DNA of 8,355 nucleotides from Actinomycetota bacterium (GTDB lineage Bacteria; Actinomycetota; Actinomycetes; S36-B12): the NCBI GenBank assembly GCA_016870425.1, contig VGBQ01000116.1:1-8355 (forward strand). Reading direction: 5' to 3'. The notes under the pieces were generated by a model, which saw only the letters and a list, made by a program, of their open reading frames with translations, ran no database searches and was not told where the DNA came from. Numbering within the stretch: position 1 is the stretch's first letter; each line of letters opens with the position of its first letter. The translations under genes were made by a program, and so were the position numbers. Below are positions 1 to 6,030 of this stretch, one piece after another.

Positions 1-2457
1 GCCGGAGACGGCGACGCTGGAGGGCGCGGAGAGCCGCGATGCGGGCCGTGGAGCGGAGAAGACCGGGACGCGCAGGGACGACGTGCCGCCCGCCGGGGTG
101 ATCGTCAGCAGCGAGCTCGCATCCGAGAGGAAGTCACGCATGATCCCGAGTCCGAGGGGGTCGAGCGCAATCGTCGGATCGGCGCGGTGGATGAGCTTGG
201 CGGGATCAAGCGTGAGTGTCACGGTGACCGTCGCCGACCCGCCCGCGGGTAGCGTCACCGAGCGGGGGCTGACGGAGTACGTCGCTCCCGGCAGGGTGCG
301 CACGGGCGACAGTGCGACGGCGTACGACCGGGTCCCGCCGCTCGTGCGGAGATCCTTGACGCGCACCTGCTTGGACTTGGTCGAAGCGGTGGTGACATTG
401 AGGACACCGAAGGACACGCTCACCGCGCCGGCGTCGTCGACGACGTAGGCAACCGCATCGGTGCTGACCGCCCCCTCGGCGTCGATGCGACCTGAGCCCA
501 TGCGGAGGTTGTCGTAGACGGATCCTGAGCGGTCAGGGCCGACGTAGAGATCGTGGTCCGCGGTGTTCATGATCGCCGCCTTGACCTGCTCGGGTGTCCA
601 GCCGGGATGTGCAGCCAGCACCAGGGCAGCCGCGCCTGCCGTCGCCGGAGCCGCCATCGATGTCCCGCTCAGCGACTCGCCGCCCGCCCCGGCGCCGACA
701 GCGGCGGAGAAGATCGTGCCGCCCGGTGCGCTCACGTCGGGCTTGACGTTGCCCGCGAGGGCGGTGCCGCGCGAGGTGAAGTCCATCGCCGTGTCGGTCG
801 GGTCCGCAGGCCCCGTGACGATCACCCTCTGGCTGTTGCGCAGGCTGCCGTCGAGGGTTGCGGTGACGGGCGTGCCAGCAGCGAGTGCGCCGTGCAGGGC
901 ATCCGTGGCGCCGGCGAGGCTGAGGAGCGACGGGATCCGCTCATCCCCGGAGATGCCGGCGATGAAGAAGTCCTCCGGCCCGCCGAGGATCGCGCCGATC
1001 GCTCCGGCGTCGGCGACATTGCCCACGCGCACAGCCGAGCCGCATCGGCGCGTCGCGTCGTTGGCATCCCACTGGAGCAGGACGATTCGGCCGTTGACCG
1101 CGGTGGCTTCGTCCGCGGACAGGGCATCGCAGCCGTCCGCGTTGTTGCCCTCTCCTACGGGTGTGGCCCAGTCGCCGATCTCGACAAGCGTGCCGCTGGC
1201 GGTCTGCGTCGCCCAGTCGTTGGCCCCGGCGAAGGACGCGGGATAGGTGTCGGCGACGCCGTCGATCGCGGCGGTGAATCCGTCGGTGACCTGGCCGTTG
1301 TCCTCGCTGGCGGCGACGGAGAGGGCCTTGACGGCATTGCCGGGTGACCCGGCGATCTCGTAGGTGTCGCCGGAATTGCCGGCGGAGGCGATGACGGAGA
1401 TGCCGGCGTCGACGGCATTGTTGGTCGCCACCGAGTCCGGATCCTGCGAGGAGCCGTACGACGACCCGAGTGACATGTTGACCACGTCGAGGTGGTCGGA
1501 GAAGTCACCGTCGCCATTGGGATCCATCGCCCAGTCCAGGCCCTCGACCACGAGGTTGGTGGAGCCCTCGCACCCGAAGACCTTCAGGGAGTAGAGGGTG
1601 GCCTCGGGTGCGACGCCGGGACCGATCCCCATCGTGTCGAAGGGCGTGGTGGCGTCCCACGGGCCGGCGTAGGTGCTCCCGTCAGCGGCGACGCCATAGC
1701 CCGCGGCCGTGCCGGCCACGTGGGTGCCGTGCCCCTCGCAGTCGAGGGGGTTGTCGTCGGGCTGGGGGACGGACGTGTCGGGGTCTGCCGCGTTGTAGGC
1801 ATTGCCGGCGAAGTCGTACCCGCCCGCGACCTTGTCAGCATCGGGATAGACGGGCGACTCGCCCGCCTCCTTCGCGGCGAGTGCCGATTGGTACGCCGCC
1901 TGCGTGCCGGGACCACCGAAGTCGGCATGGGTGTAGTCGATGCCGGTGTCCATGATGCCGATCGTCACGCCCTTGCCCGTGCCGGCGGAGCCTGTCCAGG
2001 CTGCGGGCGCGGCAATGAGCGGCACGGCGATGAAGTTGTCGCGCTCCTTGGGCACCAGGCGGTGCACGGCCCTGACGCCGGGGAGAGCTGACAGCGTGTC
2101 GATGTCATCGGCATCCGCGACCAATGCGACACCGGCGTAGACGTTGGTGGACTCGAAGATCACCCGGTCCGGGCCGACGGCTCGGCGTACACCGGCAGCC
2201 AGGCGCTCGACTCGCGCGATGGCGGCCCGCGTCGACACGCGCGCGGCGCGCGGCGTGAGTGCTGAGGTCCACGCGCGCACGGCAGGCTCGGCATCGAGCT
2301 CGAGCATCAGGCTCACCGAGGTGACCGGCTCGGGCAGCAGGGCACGGTCCGCGACGGTGGGCCCTTCGGGTGCCTGGGCACCCGCAGGCACGGCAAGTGC
2401 CGAGAGGGCGAGGATGGTGATGGATGCAAGCGCGGTGGACCGCGCGACCGATGCCAT
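1..2457 (-). CDS. Secreted subtilisin-like serine protease (S8 family, PA domain inserted), 3' end outside window
   Basis: Extracellular endopeptidase, probably for protein degradation or nutrient supply. The frame is open for 819 codons from ATG 2457 to the window edge, with no stop. Residues 1-27 form a signal peptide (basic start, hydrophobic core, likely cleavage after AGA at 25-27). Residues about 40-150 look like an I9-type inhibitory propeptide. The catalytic triad is visible: Asp170 in MDTGID, His243 in GHGTHVAG, Ser600 in SGTSMAAP, with oxyanion Asn361 in SAGNSG. A protease-associated (PA) domain fills about 420-545, between Asn361 and the Ser block, as in Vpr-like subtilases. A DPNGDGD stretch before NMSLG resembles the same subgroup. 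From about 645 a beta-rich Fn3-like region begins and continues out of the window. An in-frame stop lies four codons upstream, so the start is tightly bounded. There is no Shine-Dalgarno, but a -10-like TAGCCT lies 6 nt before ATG. Substrate specificity cannot be read. Confidence 0.95.
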   Translation of the reverse strand, partial: MASVARSTALASITILALSALAVPAGAQAPEGPTVADRALLPEPVTSVSLMLELDAEPAVRAWTSALTPRAARVSTRAAIARVERLAAGVRRAVGPDRVIFESTNVYAGVALVADADDIDTLSALPGVRAVHRLVPKERDNFIAVPLIAAPAAWTGSAGTGKGVTIGIMDTGIDYTHADFGGPGTQAAYQSALAAKEAGESPVYPDADKVAGGYDFAGNAYNAADPDTSVPQPDDNPLDCEGHGTHVAGTAAGYGVAADGSTYAGPWDATTPFDTMGIGPGVAPEATLYSLKVFGCEGSTNLVVEGLDWAMDPNGDGDFSDHLDVVNMSLGSSYGSSQDPDSVATNNAVDAGISVIASAGNSGDTYEIAGSPGNAVKALSVAASEDNGQVTDGFTAAIDGVADTYPASFAGANDWATQTASGTLVEIGDWATPVGEGNNADGCDALSADEATAVNGRIVLLQWDANDATRRCGSAVRVGNVADAGAIGAILGGPEDFFIAGISGDERIPSLLSLAGATDALHGALAAGTPVTATLDGSLRNSQRVIVTGPADPTDTAMDFTSRGTALAGNVKPDVSAPGGTIFSAAVGAGAGGESLSGTSMAAPATAGAAALVLAAHPGWTPEQVKAAIMNTADHDLYVGPDRSGSVYDNLRMGSGRIDAEGAVSTDAVAYVVDDAGAVSVSFGVLNVTTASTKSKQVRVKDLRTSGGTRSYAVALSPVRTLPGATYSVSPRSVTLPAGGSATVTVTLTLDPAKLIHRADPTIALDPLGLGIMRDFLSDASSLLTITPAGGTSSLRVPVFSAPRPASRLSAPSSVAVSG

Positions 2458-2463
2458 GCGCGA

Positions 2464-2469
2464 AGGCTA
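2464..2469 (-). promoter_or_regulatory. Putative -10 element of leaderless promoter for the S8 protease
   Basis: On the minus strand TAGCCT fits the actinobacterial -10 consensus TANNNT and is followed by 6 nt and then ATG (2457). This spacing would put the transcription start on the A of ATG, giving a leaderless mRNA. No convincing -35 and no ribosome binding site are seen. The same arrangement recurs at two plus-strand genes of this window, and approximately at a third, which raises confidence. Confidence 0.55.
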
Positions 2470-2510
2470 GACCCGCGTGCTGCGCCCCATCAGGCAGGTG
2501 GGCATTGTGC

Positions 2511-2516
2511 GAGGAT
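2511..2516 (+). promoter_or_regulatory. Possible degenerate -10 element for the TIGR03085 gene
   Basis: GAGGAT lies exactly 6 nt before GTG 2523, the spacing of the other putative leaderless -10 boxes here, but it has G in place of the conserved first T. The same bases (GAGGA) could instead serve as a Shine-Dalgarno sequence about 7 nt upstream of GTG, which would also be good spacing. The sequence alone does not decide between the two. Confidence 0.35.
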
Positions 2517-2522
2517 CCCCGC

Positions 2523-3161
2523 GTGAAGGCCCTCGACGTCGCGCGCGCAGAGCGCCAGGAGTTGTGCGATCTGCTCCTCGAGGTCGGCCCCGACGCGCCG
2601 ACCCTGTGTGCCGGTTGGACCACCCGTGACCTCGCGGCGCATCTGGTCGTGCGCGAAGCGCGCCCTGATGCGACTCTCGGGATCGTCGTCACGCCGCTCG
2701 CCGGGCACGCGGCAGCGGTGCAGGACAGGGTGGCTGCGCGCGCGTGGCCGGAGCTGGTGCGCGACGTGCGCACGGGGCCGCCGCTGCTCTCGCCCTTCCG
2801 CCTACCCGGTGTGCAGGGGCTCGCCGACCCCTTCGAGTTCGCCATTCACCACGAGGATGTGCGCCGCGCCCGGGCCGACTGGTCACCGCGCGCCCTCCCC
2901 GCGGAGGAGCAGGCGGTGCTGTGGCAGCGACTGGCTCGGGCCTCCCGGATGCTCTCGCGCAGGAGCCCGGTGGGCATTGCGCTGCGGCGCAGTGACACGG
3001 GCGAGATGGCCATCGCCCGGTCGGGGTCGCCGACCGTGACCCTGGTCGGTGAACCGCTGGAGCTGGTGCTCCGGCTCTATGGCCGCCGCGCGTCGGTCGT
3101 CGATGTCGAGGGCCCGCAGGAGGCCGTCGACCGCTTCGAGTCCGCGCACTTCGGGGTGTAG
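2523..3161 (+). CDS. TIGR03085 family putative metal-binding protein (DinB / maleylpyruvate isomerase-like fold)
   Basis: A 212-residue protein of an actinobacterial family related to mycothiol-dependent maleylpyruvate isomerases and DinB-like four-helix bundles; the true function of this subfamily is unknown to me. Diagnostic segments are an N-terminal helix with LLLEVGPDAPTLCAGWTTRD (about 17-36), the AAHLVVRE segment with His40, and FAIHHEDVRRA with His109/His110. His40 and one of the later His residues are the likely metal ligands, by analogy with the superfamily. No signal peptide or membrane helix is visible, so it should be cytoplasmic. I chose GTG 2523 (MKALDVARAERQ) because homology-like sequence begins there and GAGGA lies just upstream. 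An in-frame ATG at 2424 would overlap the divergent protease start and adds residues that look like its antisense. The channel gene follows after 32 bp. Confidence 0.85.
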   Translation: MKALDVARAERQELCDLLLEVGPDAPTLCAGWTTRDLAAHLVVREARPDATLGIVVTPLAGHAAAVQDRVAARAWPELVRDVRTGPPLLSPFRLPGVQGLADPFEFAIHHEDVRRARADWSPRALPAEEQAVLWQRLARASRMLSRRSPVGIALRRSDTGEMAIARSGSPTVTLVGEPLELVLRLYGRRASVVDVEGPQEAVDRFESAHFGV

Positions 3162-3181
3162 TGCGCGAGGGCACCGCCCCC

Positions 3182-3187
3182 TAGCAT
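3182..3187 (+). promoter_or_regulatory. Putative -10 element of leaderless promoter for the ion channel gene
   Basis: TAGCAT (TANNNT) ends exactly 6 nt before the GTG start at 3194. No purine-rich ribosome binding site lies between 3162 and 3193 at a proper distance, so a leaderless transcript starting at the GTG is the simplest reading. No recognisable -35 is present. Confidence 0.55.
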
Positions 3188-3193
3188 TCCTGT

Positions 3194-4057
3194 GTGACCG
3201 TCACCGCGCCCCGCTCCGAGCGGCCCACCCGCACGGGCCGCCTCGCCCGGCTCGTCGACTCCGACCCCTTCAACCTCGCCATCGCCGGGGTGATCGTCGT
3301 CAACGCGATCGTCCTGGGGCTCGAGACCTTCCCCACGGTCATGGCGTCGTACGCCGACCAGCTCATCCTCGCCAACAACATCTGCTACGGGATCTTCGTC
3401 GTCGAGCTTGTCCTGCGCTTCGCGTCCTACGGGCGGCGCCCGCAGGACTTCTTCACGAGTGGCTGGAACGTCTTCGACCTCATCATCATCGCCGGCGTCT
3501 GGATCCCGGGTGTCCGCGAGAATGCCACGCTCCTGCGCCTGCTGCGCCTCGGCCGCATCGCGCGACTCCTGCGCTTCCTACCCGATGCTCGGGTGCTCAT
3601 CGCCACGGTCTGGCGCTCGATCCCGCCGCTCATGAGCATCGTGGTGCTCACCCTGCTCATCCTCTTCATCTACGGAATGGTCGGCTGGGCCCTCTTCGGG
3701 GAGGCGCTGCCGGCATCGTGGGGCACGGTCACGCGAGCAATGCTCACGCTCTTCATCCTCCTCACCCTCGAGAACTTCCCGACCTACCTCGAGGAAGCAC
3801 TCACCGTCACCCCGTGGGCCACGGTCTACTTCGTCTCCTACGTCCTCGTCGCGGCGTTCGTCATCTTCAACCTGCTCATCGGCATCATCATCGGTTCGAT
3901 GGAGAGCGCGCGTGAGCGCGAGGCACTGCGCGAGGCGAAGGAGTCAGGCATCACGGGCGACGCCGTGGCGCGAATCCACGACATCCGTGAGGCACTCGAT
4001 GCGCTCGAGGCAGACGTGCAGATCCTGCGGGAACGCGACGCGGGTGCACGCGAGTAG
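3194..4057 (+). CDS. Voltage-gated-type ion channel (ion transporter, Ion_trans family)
   Basis: A 287-residue single-domain six-helix channel of the bacterial NaChBac-like superfamily, expected to work as a tetramer in the plasma membrane. Approximate layout: S1 26-46; S2 58-77 with Glu71; S3 91-105 with Asp95; S4 with arginines at every third position (115, 118, 121, 124, 127); S5 145-168; pore helix 181-192; filter TLEN at 191-194; S6 208-234. From about 236 to 282 a charged, heptad-like helix follows, probably the tetramerising C-terminal coiled coil known in this family. The filter keeps the TLE core of NaChBac (TLESW) but reads TLENFPTY, with Phe in place of Trp, so ion selectivity is uncertain. 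The start is GTG 3194; a GTG at 3192 is out of frame. The xylB start lies 9 bp past the stop, and no functional link between the two is evident. Confidence 0.93.
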   Translation: MTVTAPRSERPTRTGRLARLVDSDPFNLAIAGVIVVNAIVLGLETFPTVMASYADQLILANNICYGIFVVELVLRFASYGRRPQDFFTSGWNVFDLIIIAGVWIPGVRENATLLRLLRLGRIARLLRFLPDARVLIATVWRSIPPLMSIVVLTLLILFIYGMVGWALFGEALPASWGTVTRAMLTLFILLTLENFPTYLEEALTVTPWATVYFVSYVLVAAFVIFNLLIGIIIGSMESAREREALREAKESGITGDAVARIHDIREALDALEADVQILRERDAGARE

Positions 4058-4060
4058 CGT
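4055..4060 (+). promoter_or_regulatory. Putative -10 element of leaderless promoter for xylB, overlapping the channel stop codon
   Basis: TAGCGT is followed by 6 nt and ATG 4067. Its first three bases are the TAG stop codon of the channel gene. No Shine-Dalgarno is evident in the 9-bp gap or the end of the channel gene. The xylB gene may therefore have its own start site in addition to read-through from upstream. Confidence 0.5.
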
Positions 4061-4066
4061 CTGGCC

Positions 4067-5449
4067 ATGCCTCTCGTCGCCGGAGTCGACTCCTCCACCC
4101 AGTCGGTCAAGGTCGTCGTGCGCAACGCCGAGACCGGCGCTCTCGTCCGCGAGAGCCGAGCCACCCACCCCGACGGCACCGAGGTGCACCCCGATCGCTG
4201 GTGGACGGCTCTGTCCGAGGCGAGCCAGGACATGCTCGACGGCGTTCAGGCCATGGGTGTTGCTGCGCAGCAGCACGGCATGGTCACCCTCGACGACTCC
4301 GGCGATGTGGTGCGGCCCGCGCTGCTGTGGAATGACACGCGCTCAGCGCAGGACGCCGCCGACCTCGTCGCCGAGTGGGGTGGCCCGCAGGGCTGGGCTG
4401 ACGCTGTCGGGAGCGTGCCCGTGGCGTCCTTCACCATCTCCAAGGTGCGGTGGCTTGCGCGCAATGAGCCTGAGCATGCCGCGCGTGTCGCGCGCGTGCT
4501 CCTCCCGCACGACTGGCTGACCTGGCGACTCGCTGGGCGGCCCGAGGTCGCCACGACCGACCGCGGCGACGTCTCGGGCACGGGCTACTGGTCTCCCTCA
4601 GCGGGCGACTACCGCCGCGACCTCCTCGAGCTCGCCTTCGGTCGCGCCTACGACGTGCCGCGCGTCGCCGCGCCCCACGAGATCGTCGGCGAGACCTCCG
4701 AAGGCATCGCCCTGTCACCCGGCACGGGCGACAACATGGGGGCGGCGCTCGGGGTTGGCGCTCTGCCGGGGGATGTCGTGGTGTCTCTCGGCACTTCGGG
4801 TACAGCATTCGCCGTCTCGGACGCCCCCACGGCCGACCCCAGTGGGCAGGTGGCCGGCTTCGCCGACGCGACCGGGCGCTTCCTCCCGCTCGTGTGCACG
4901 CTGAACGCCGCCCGCGTCGTGACGGCTGCGGCGTCGATGATCGGCACGGACCTCGATGGCGTGACGCGGATGGCGCTGTCGGCGCCGCCGGGTAGCGCCG
5001 GACTTGTGCTGCTGCCCTATCTCGATGGTGAGCGCACCCCCAACCTGCCCGATGCCACCGGATCCCTCCTCGGGCTTACGCGCGATGCGATGACCCCGGC
5101 CCACCTAGCGCGTGCCTCGATCGAGGGCATGCTGTGCGGCCTCGCCGACGCGGTCGATGCCCTGCGCGCGCAGGGAGTGGTGCCGGCTCGCATCCTGCTC
5201 GTGGGCGGCGCGGCGGCCAATGCCGCGGTGCAGGAGGTCGCGACGACGGTCTTCGACCTGCCCATCGTCGTGCCGCCACCGGGGGAGTACGTCGCCGATG
5301 GAGCCGCGCGTCAGGCGGCCTGGGCCCTCCTCGGGGGCGCCGAGCCACCGCCGTGGGTGCGCGCGGGCGAAGTCGTGCGCGACCCGGCGCCGGTCCGGGC
5401 CATCCGCGAGGCCTACGCCGCGGCTCGGCGTACCGTCCACGGCACCTGA
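4067..5449 (+). CDS. xylB: Xylulokinase (FGGY carbohydrate kinase)
   Basis: Phosphorylates D-xylulose with ATP to D-xylulose 5-phosphate, the second step of the isomerase route of xylose use, feeding the pentose phosphate pathway; cytoplasmic. It is 460 residues, slightly shorter than the E. coli enzyme (about 484). Visible landmarks: the N-terminal phosphate-binding GVDSSTQSVK (6-15, Asp8), the xylulokinase-typical QQHGMV (68-73), LLWNDTR (86-92), and GTGDN with the expected catalytic base Asp222. VSLGTSGTAF (239-248), LPYLDGERTPN and the ADP-site LLVGGAAAN complete the second actin-like domain. The C-terminus looks complete. It follows the channel gene by 9 bp. No xylose isomerase gene is in the window. 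Downstream lie a hairpin and a ROK-family fragment, consistent with a xylose locus under a ROK-type repressor. Another FGGY pentulose kinase is possible but less likely. Confidence 0.9.
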   Translation: MPLVAGVDSSTQSVKVVVRNAETGALVRESRATHPDGTEVHPDRWWTALSEASQDMLDGVQAMGVAAQQHGMVTLDDSGDVVRPALLWNDTRSAQDAADLVAEWGGPQGWADAVGSVPVASFTISKVRWLARNEPEHAARVARVLLPHDWLTWRLAGRPEVATTDRGDVSGTGYWSPSAGDYRRDLLELAFGRAYDVPRVAAPHEIVGETSEGIALSPGTGDNMGAALGVGALPGDVVVSLGTSGTAFAVSDAPTADPSGQVAGFADATGRFLPLVCTLNAARVVTAAASMIGTDLDGVTRMALSAPPGSAGLVLLPYLDGERTPNLPDATGSLLGLTRDAMTPAHLARASIEGMLCGLADAVDALRAQGVVPARILLVGGAAANAAVQEVATTVFDLPIVVPPPGEYVADGAARQAAWALLGGAEPPPWVRAGEVVRDPAPVRAIREAYAAARRTVHGT

Positions 5450-5477
5450 GCCTGAGCCTGGGCCGGCGCCCGCTCCT

Positions 5478-5541
5478 CGCCGAGTGTGCAGTTGCGTGCA
5501 AGGAATGTCCGATTTGTCCGCACGCAACTGCACACTCGGCG
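5478..5541. repeat. Perfect 22-bp inverted repeat with 20-nt loop
   Basis: The left arm 5478-5499 and right arm 5520-5541 are exact reverse complements (core GTGTGCAGTTGCGTGC); the loop is 5500-5519. It lies 28 bp after the xylB stop. As RNA it would form a very stable stem that could end or protect the xylB transcript, but there is no T-run after it. Such a long perfect palindrome between genes also fits a dispersed REP-like element. The outer flanks (about 5461-5477 and 5542-5556) are imperfectly complementary as well. Confidence 0.9.
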
Positions 5542-5575
5542 CGGGGGGCGGGCGGCTATCGGCGCGGGGGGCGGG
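5536..5575. repeat. 17-bp direct repeat, period 23 bp, G-rich
   Basis: The 17-mer starting TCGGCGCGGG occurs at 5536-5552 and again at 5559-5575, separated by CGGCTA. The first copy overlaps the end of the inverted repeat's right arm and the second runs into the G homopolymer. This could be slippage in a hairpin-prone, G-rich stretch, or assembly noise. Confidence 0.8.
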
Positions 5576-5594
5576 GGGGGGGGGGGGGGGGGGG
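5573..5594. repeat. Homopolymer of 22 G
   Basis: Positions 5573-5594 are G without interruption, preceded by more G-rich sequence. It sits directly before the first recognisable codons of the ROK fragment. Runs of this length are rare in bacterial chromosomes. Two-colour Illumina chemistry produces false G runs when signal is lost, and a strong hairpin lies just upstream, so an artefact is a serious possibility. Confidence 0.9.
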
Positions 5595-5595
5595 A

Positions 5596-6027
5596 CATGT
5601 CTGCCGGTGCTGGGCCACGGGTTGCTGGGAGACGGAGATCGGCTCGGCGGCCCTGCTGCGCGCGGCAGGTGCCGACCCTGCCGCCGACGTGGCCGACCTC
5701 TTTGCCCGGGCAACCCAGGGCCAGGAAGACGTCATCGAGGCCTTTGGCAGCATCGCCGACTGGCTGGGTGTCGGTCTGGTGAACCTGGTCAACATGCTCA
5801 ACCCTCAGGCCATCGTGCTGGGTGGTCACCTCGGCATGACGTATGCGATCGCAAGTGATCGGGTGCTCAGCCAGATTGACGGTGCACTGCCAGCCTCCCG
5901 CGAGCTGGTTCGTATGTGTGCATCGCGACTCGGTGGAGATGCGACGCTGATCGGCGCGGCAGAGGTTGCCTTCAGTGCCCTGCTCGAGGACCCTGTCGGG
6001 CTGCTACGCCGCAGCGCCGCGAGCTGA
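5596..6027 (+). pseudogene. ROK-family protein (XylR/NagC/glucokinase type), C-terminal fragment lacking its 5' part
   Basis: About 143 residues match the end of ROK sugar kinases or repressors. They begin with CRCWATGCWETE, the family's zinc-binding CxCGxxGCxE block, then a long helical region and INLxNP-like LVNLVNMLNPQAIVLGG (note VLGG), ending at TGA 6025-6027. In full ROK repressors (about 380-410 residues) the zinc block sits near residue 250, so a winged-helix DNA-binding domain and the ATPase/sugar-binding front, about 750 bp, are missing. Upstream in this frame are only poly-glycine from the G run and out-of-frame xylB, so no credible start exists. Beside xylB it was probably a XylR-type repressor. 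It ends 3 bp from the convergent oxidoreductase stop. The zinc block has Trp (TGG, 5611-5613) where Gly is expected. It may be a true pseudogene or an intact gene broken by the assembly. Confidence 0.8.
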
Positions 6028-6030
6028 GCC

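Noticed and set aside
553..2091. Several long plus-strand open frames (for example 553-1347, 563-1246, 1492-2091) opposite the protease.
   Set aside because: The minus strand carries a complete S8 protease with signal peptide and all catalytic motifs in one unbroken frame. The plus-strand frames are Arg/Gly/Ala-rich, resemble no family I know, and are GC-driven shadows.
2105..2845. A 246-codon minus-strand open frame spanning the protease start and the 2523 gene.
   Set aside because: It overlaps two well-supported genes in the wrong frame and its product is low-complexity Arg/Ser/Ala-rich sequence.
4055..5449. A complete xylose operon (xylA-xylB-xylR).
   Set aside because: Only xylB and a broken ROK fragment are present. 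No xylose isomerase or sugar transporter gene occurs in the window.
5478..5541. Calling the inverted repeat a Rho-independent terminator of xylB.
   Set aside because: There is no T-run after the stem, the stem is much longer than usual, and the 20-nt loop is large. Transcript ending here is possible but not shown, so it is listed as a repeat.
5134..6027. A 297-codon plus-strand open frame reading through xylB's end, the hairpin and the G run into the ROK fragment.
   Set aside because: Its first half is xylB read out of frame, then poly-Gly from the G run. Only the part from 5596 has family-like sequence, so the long frame is accidental.
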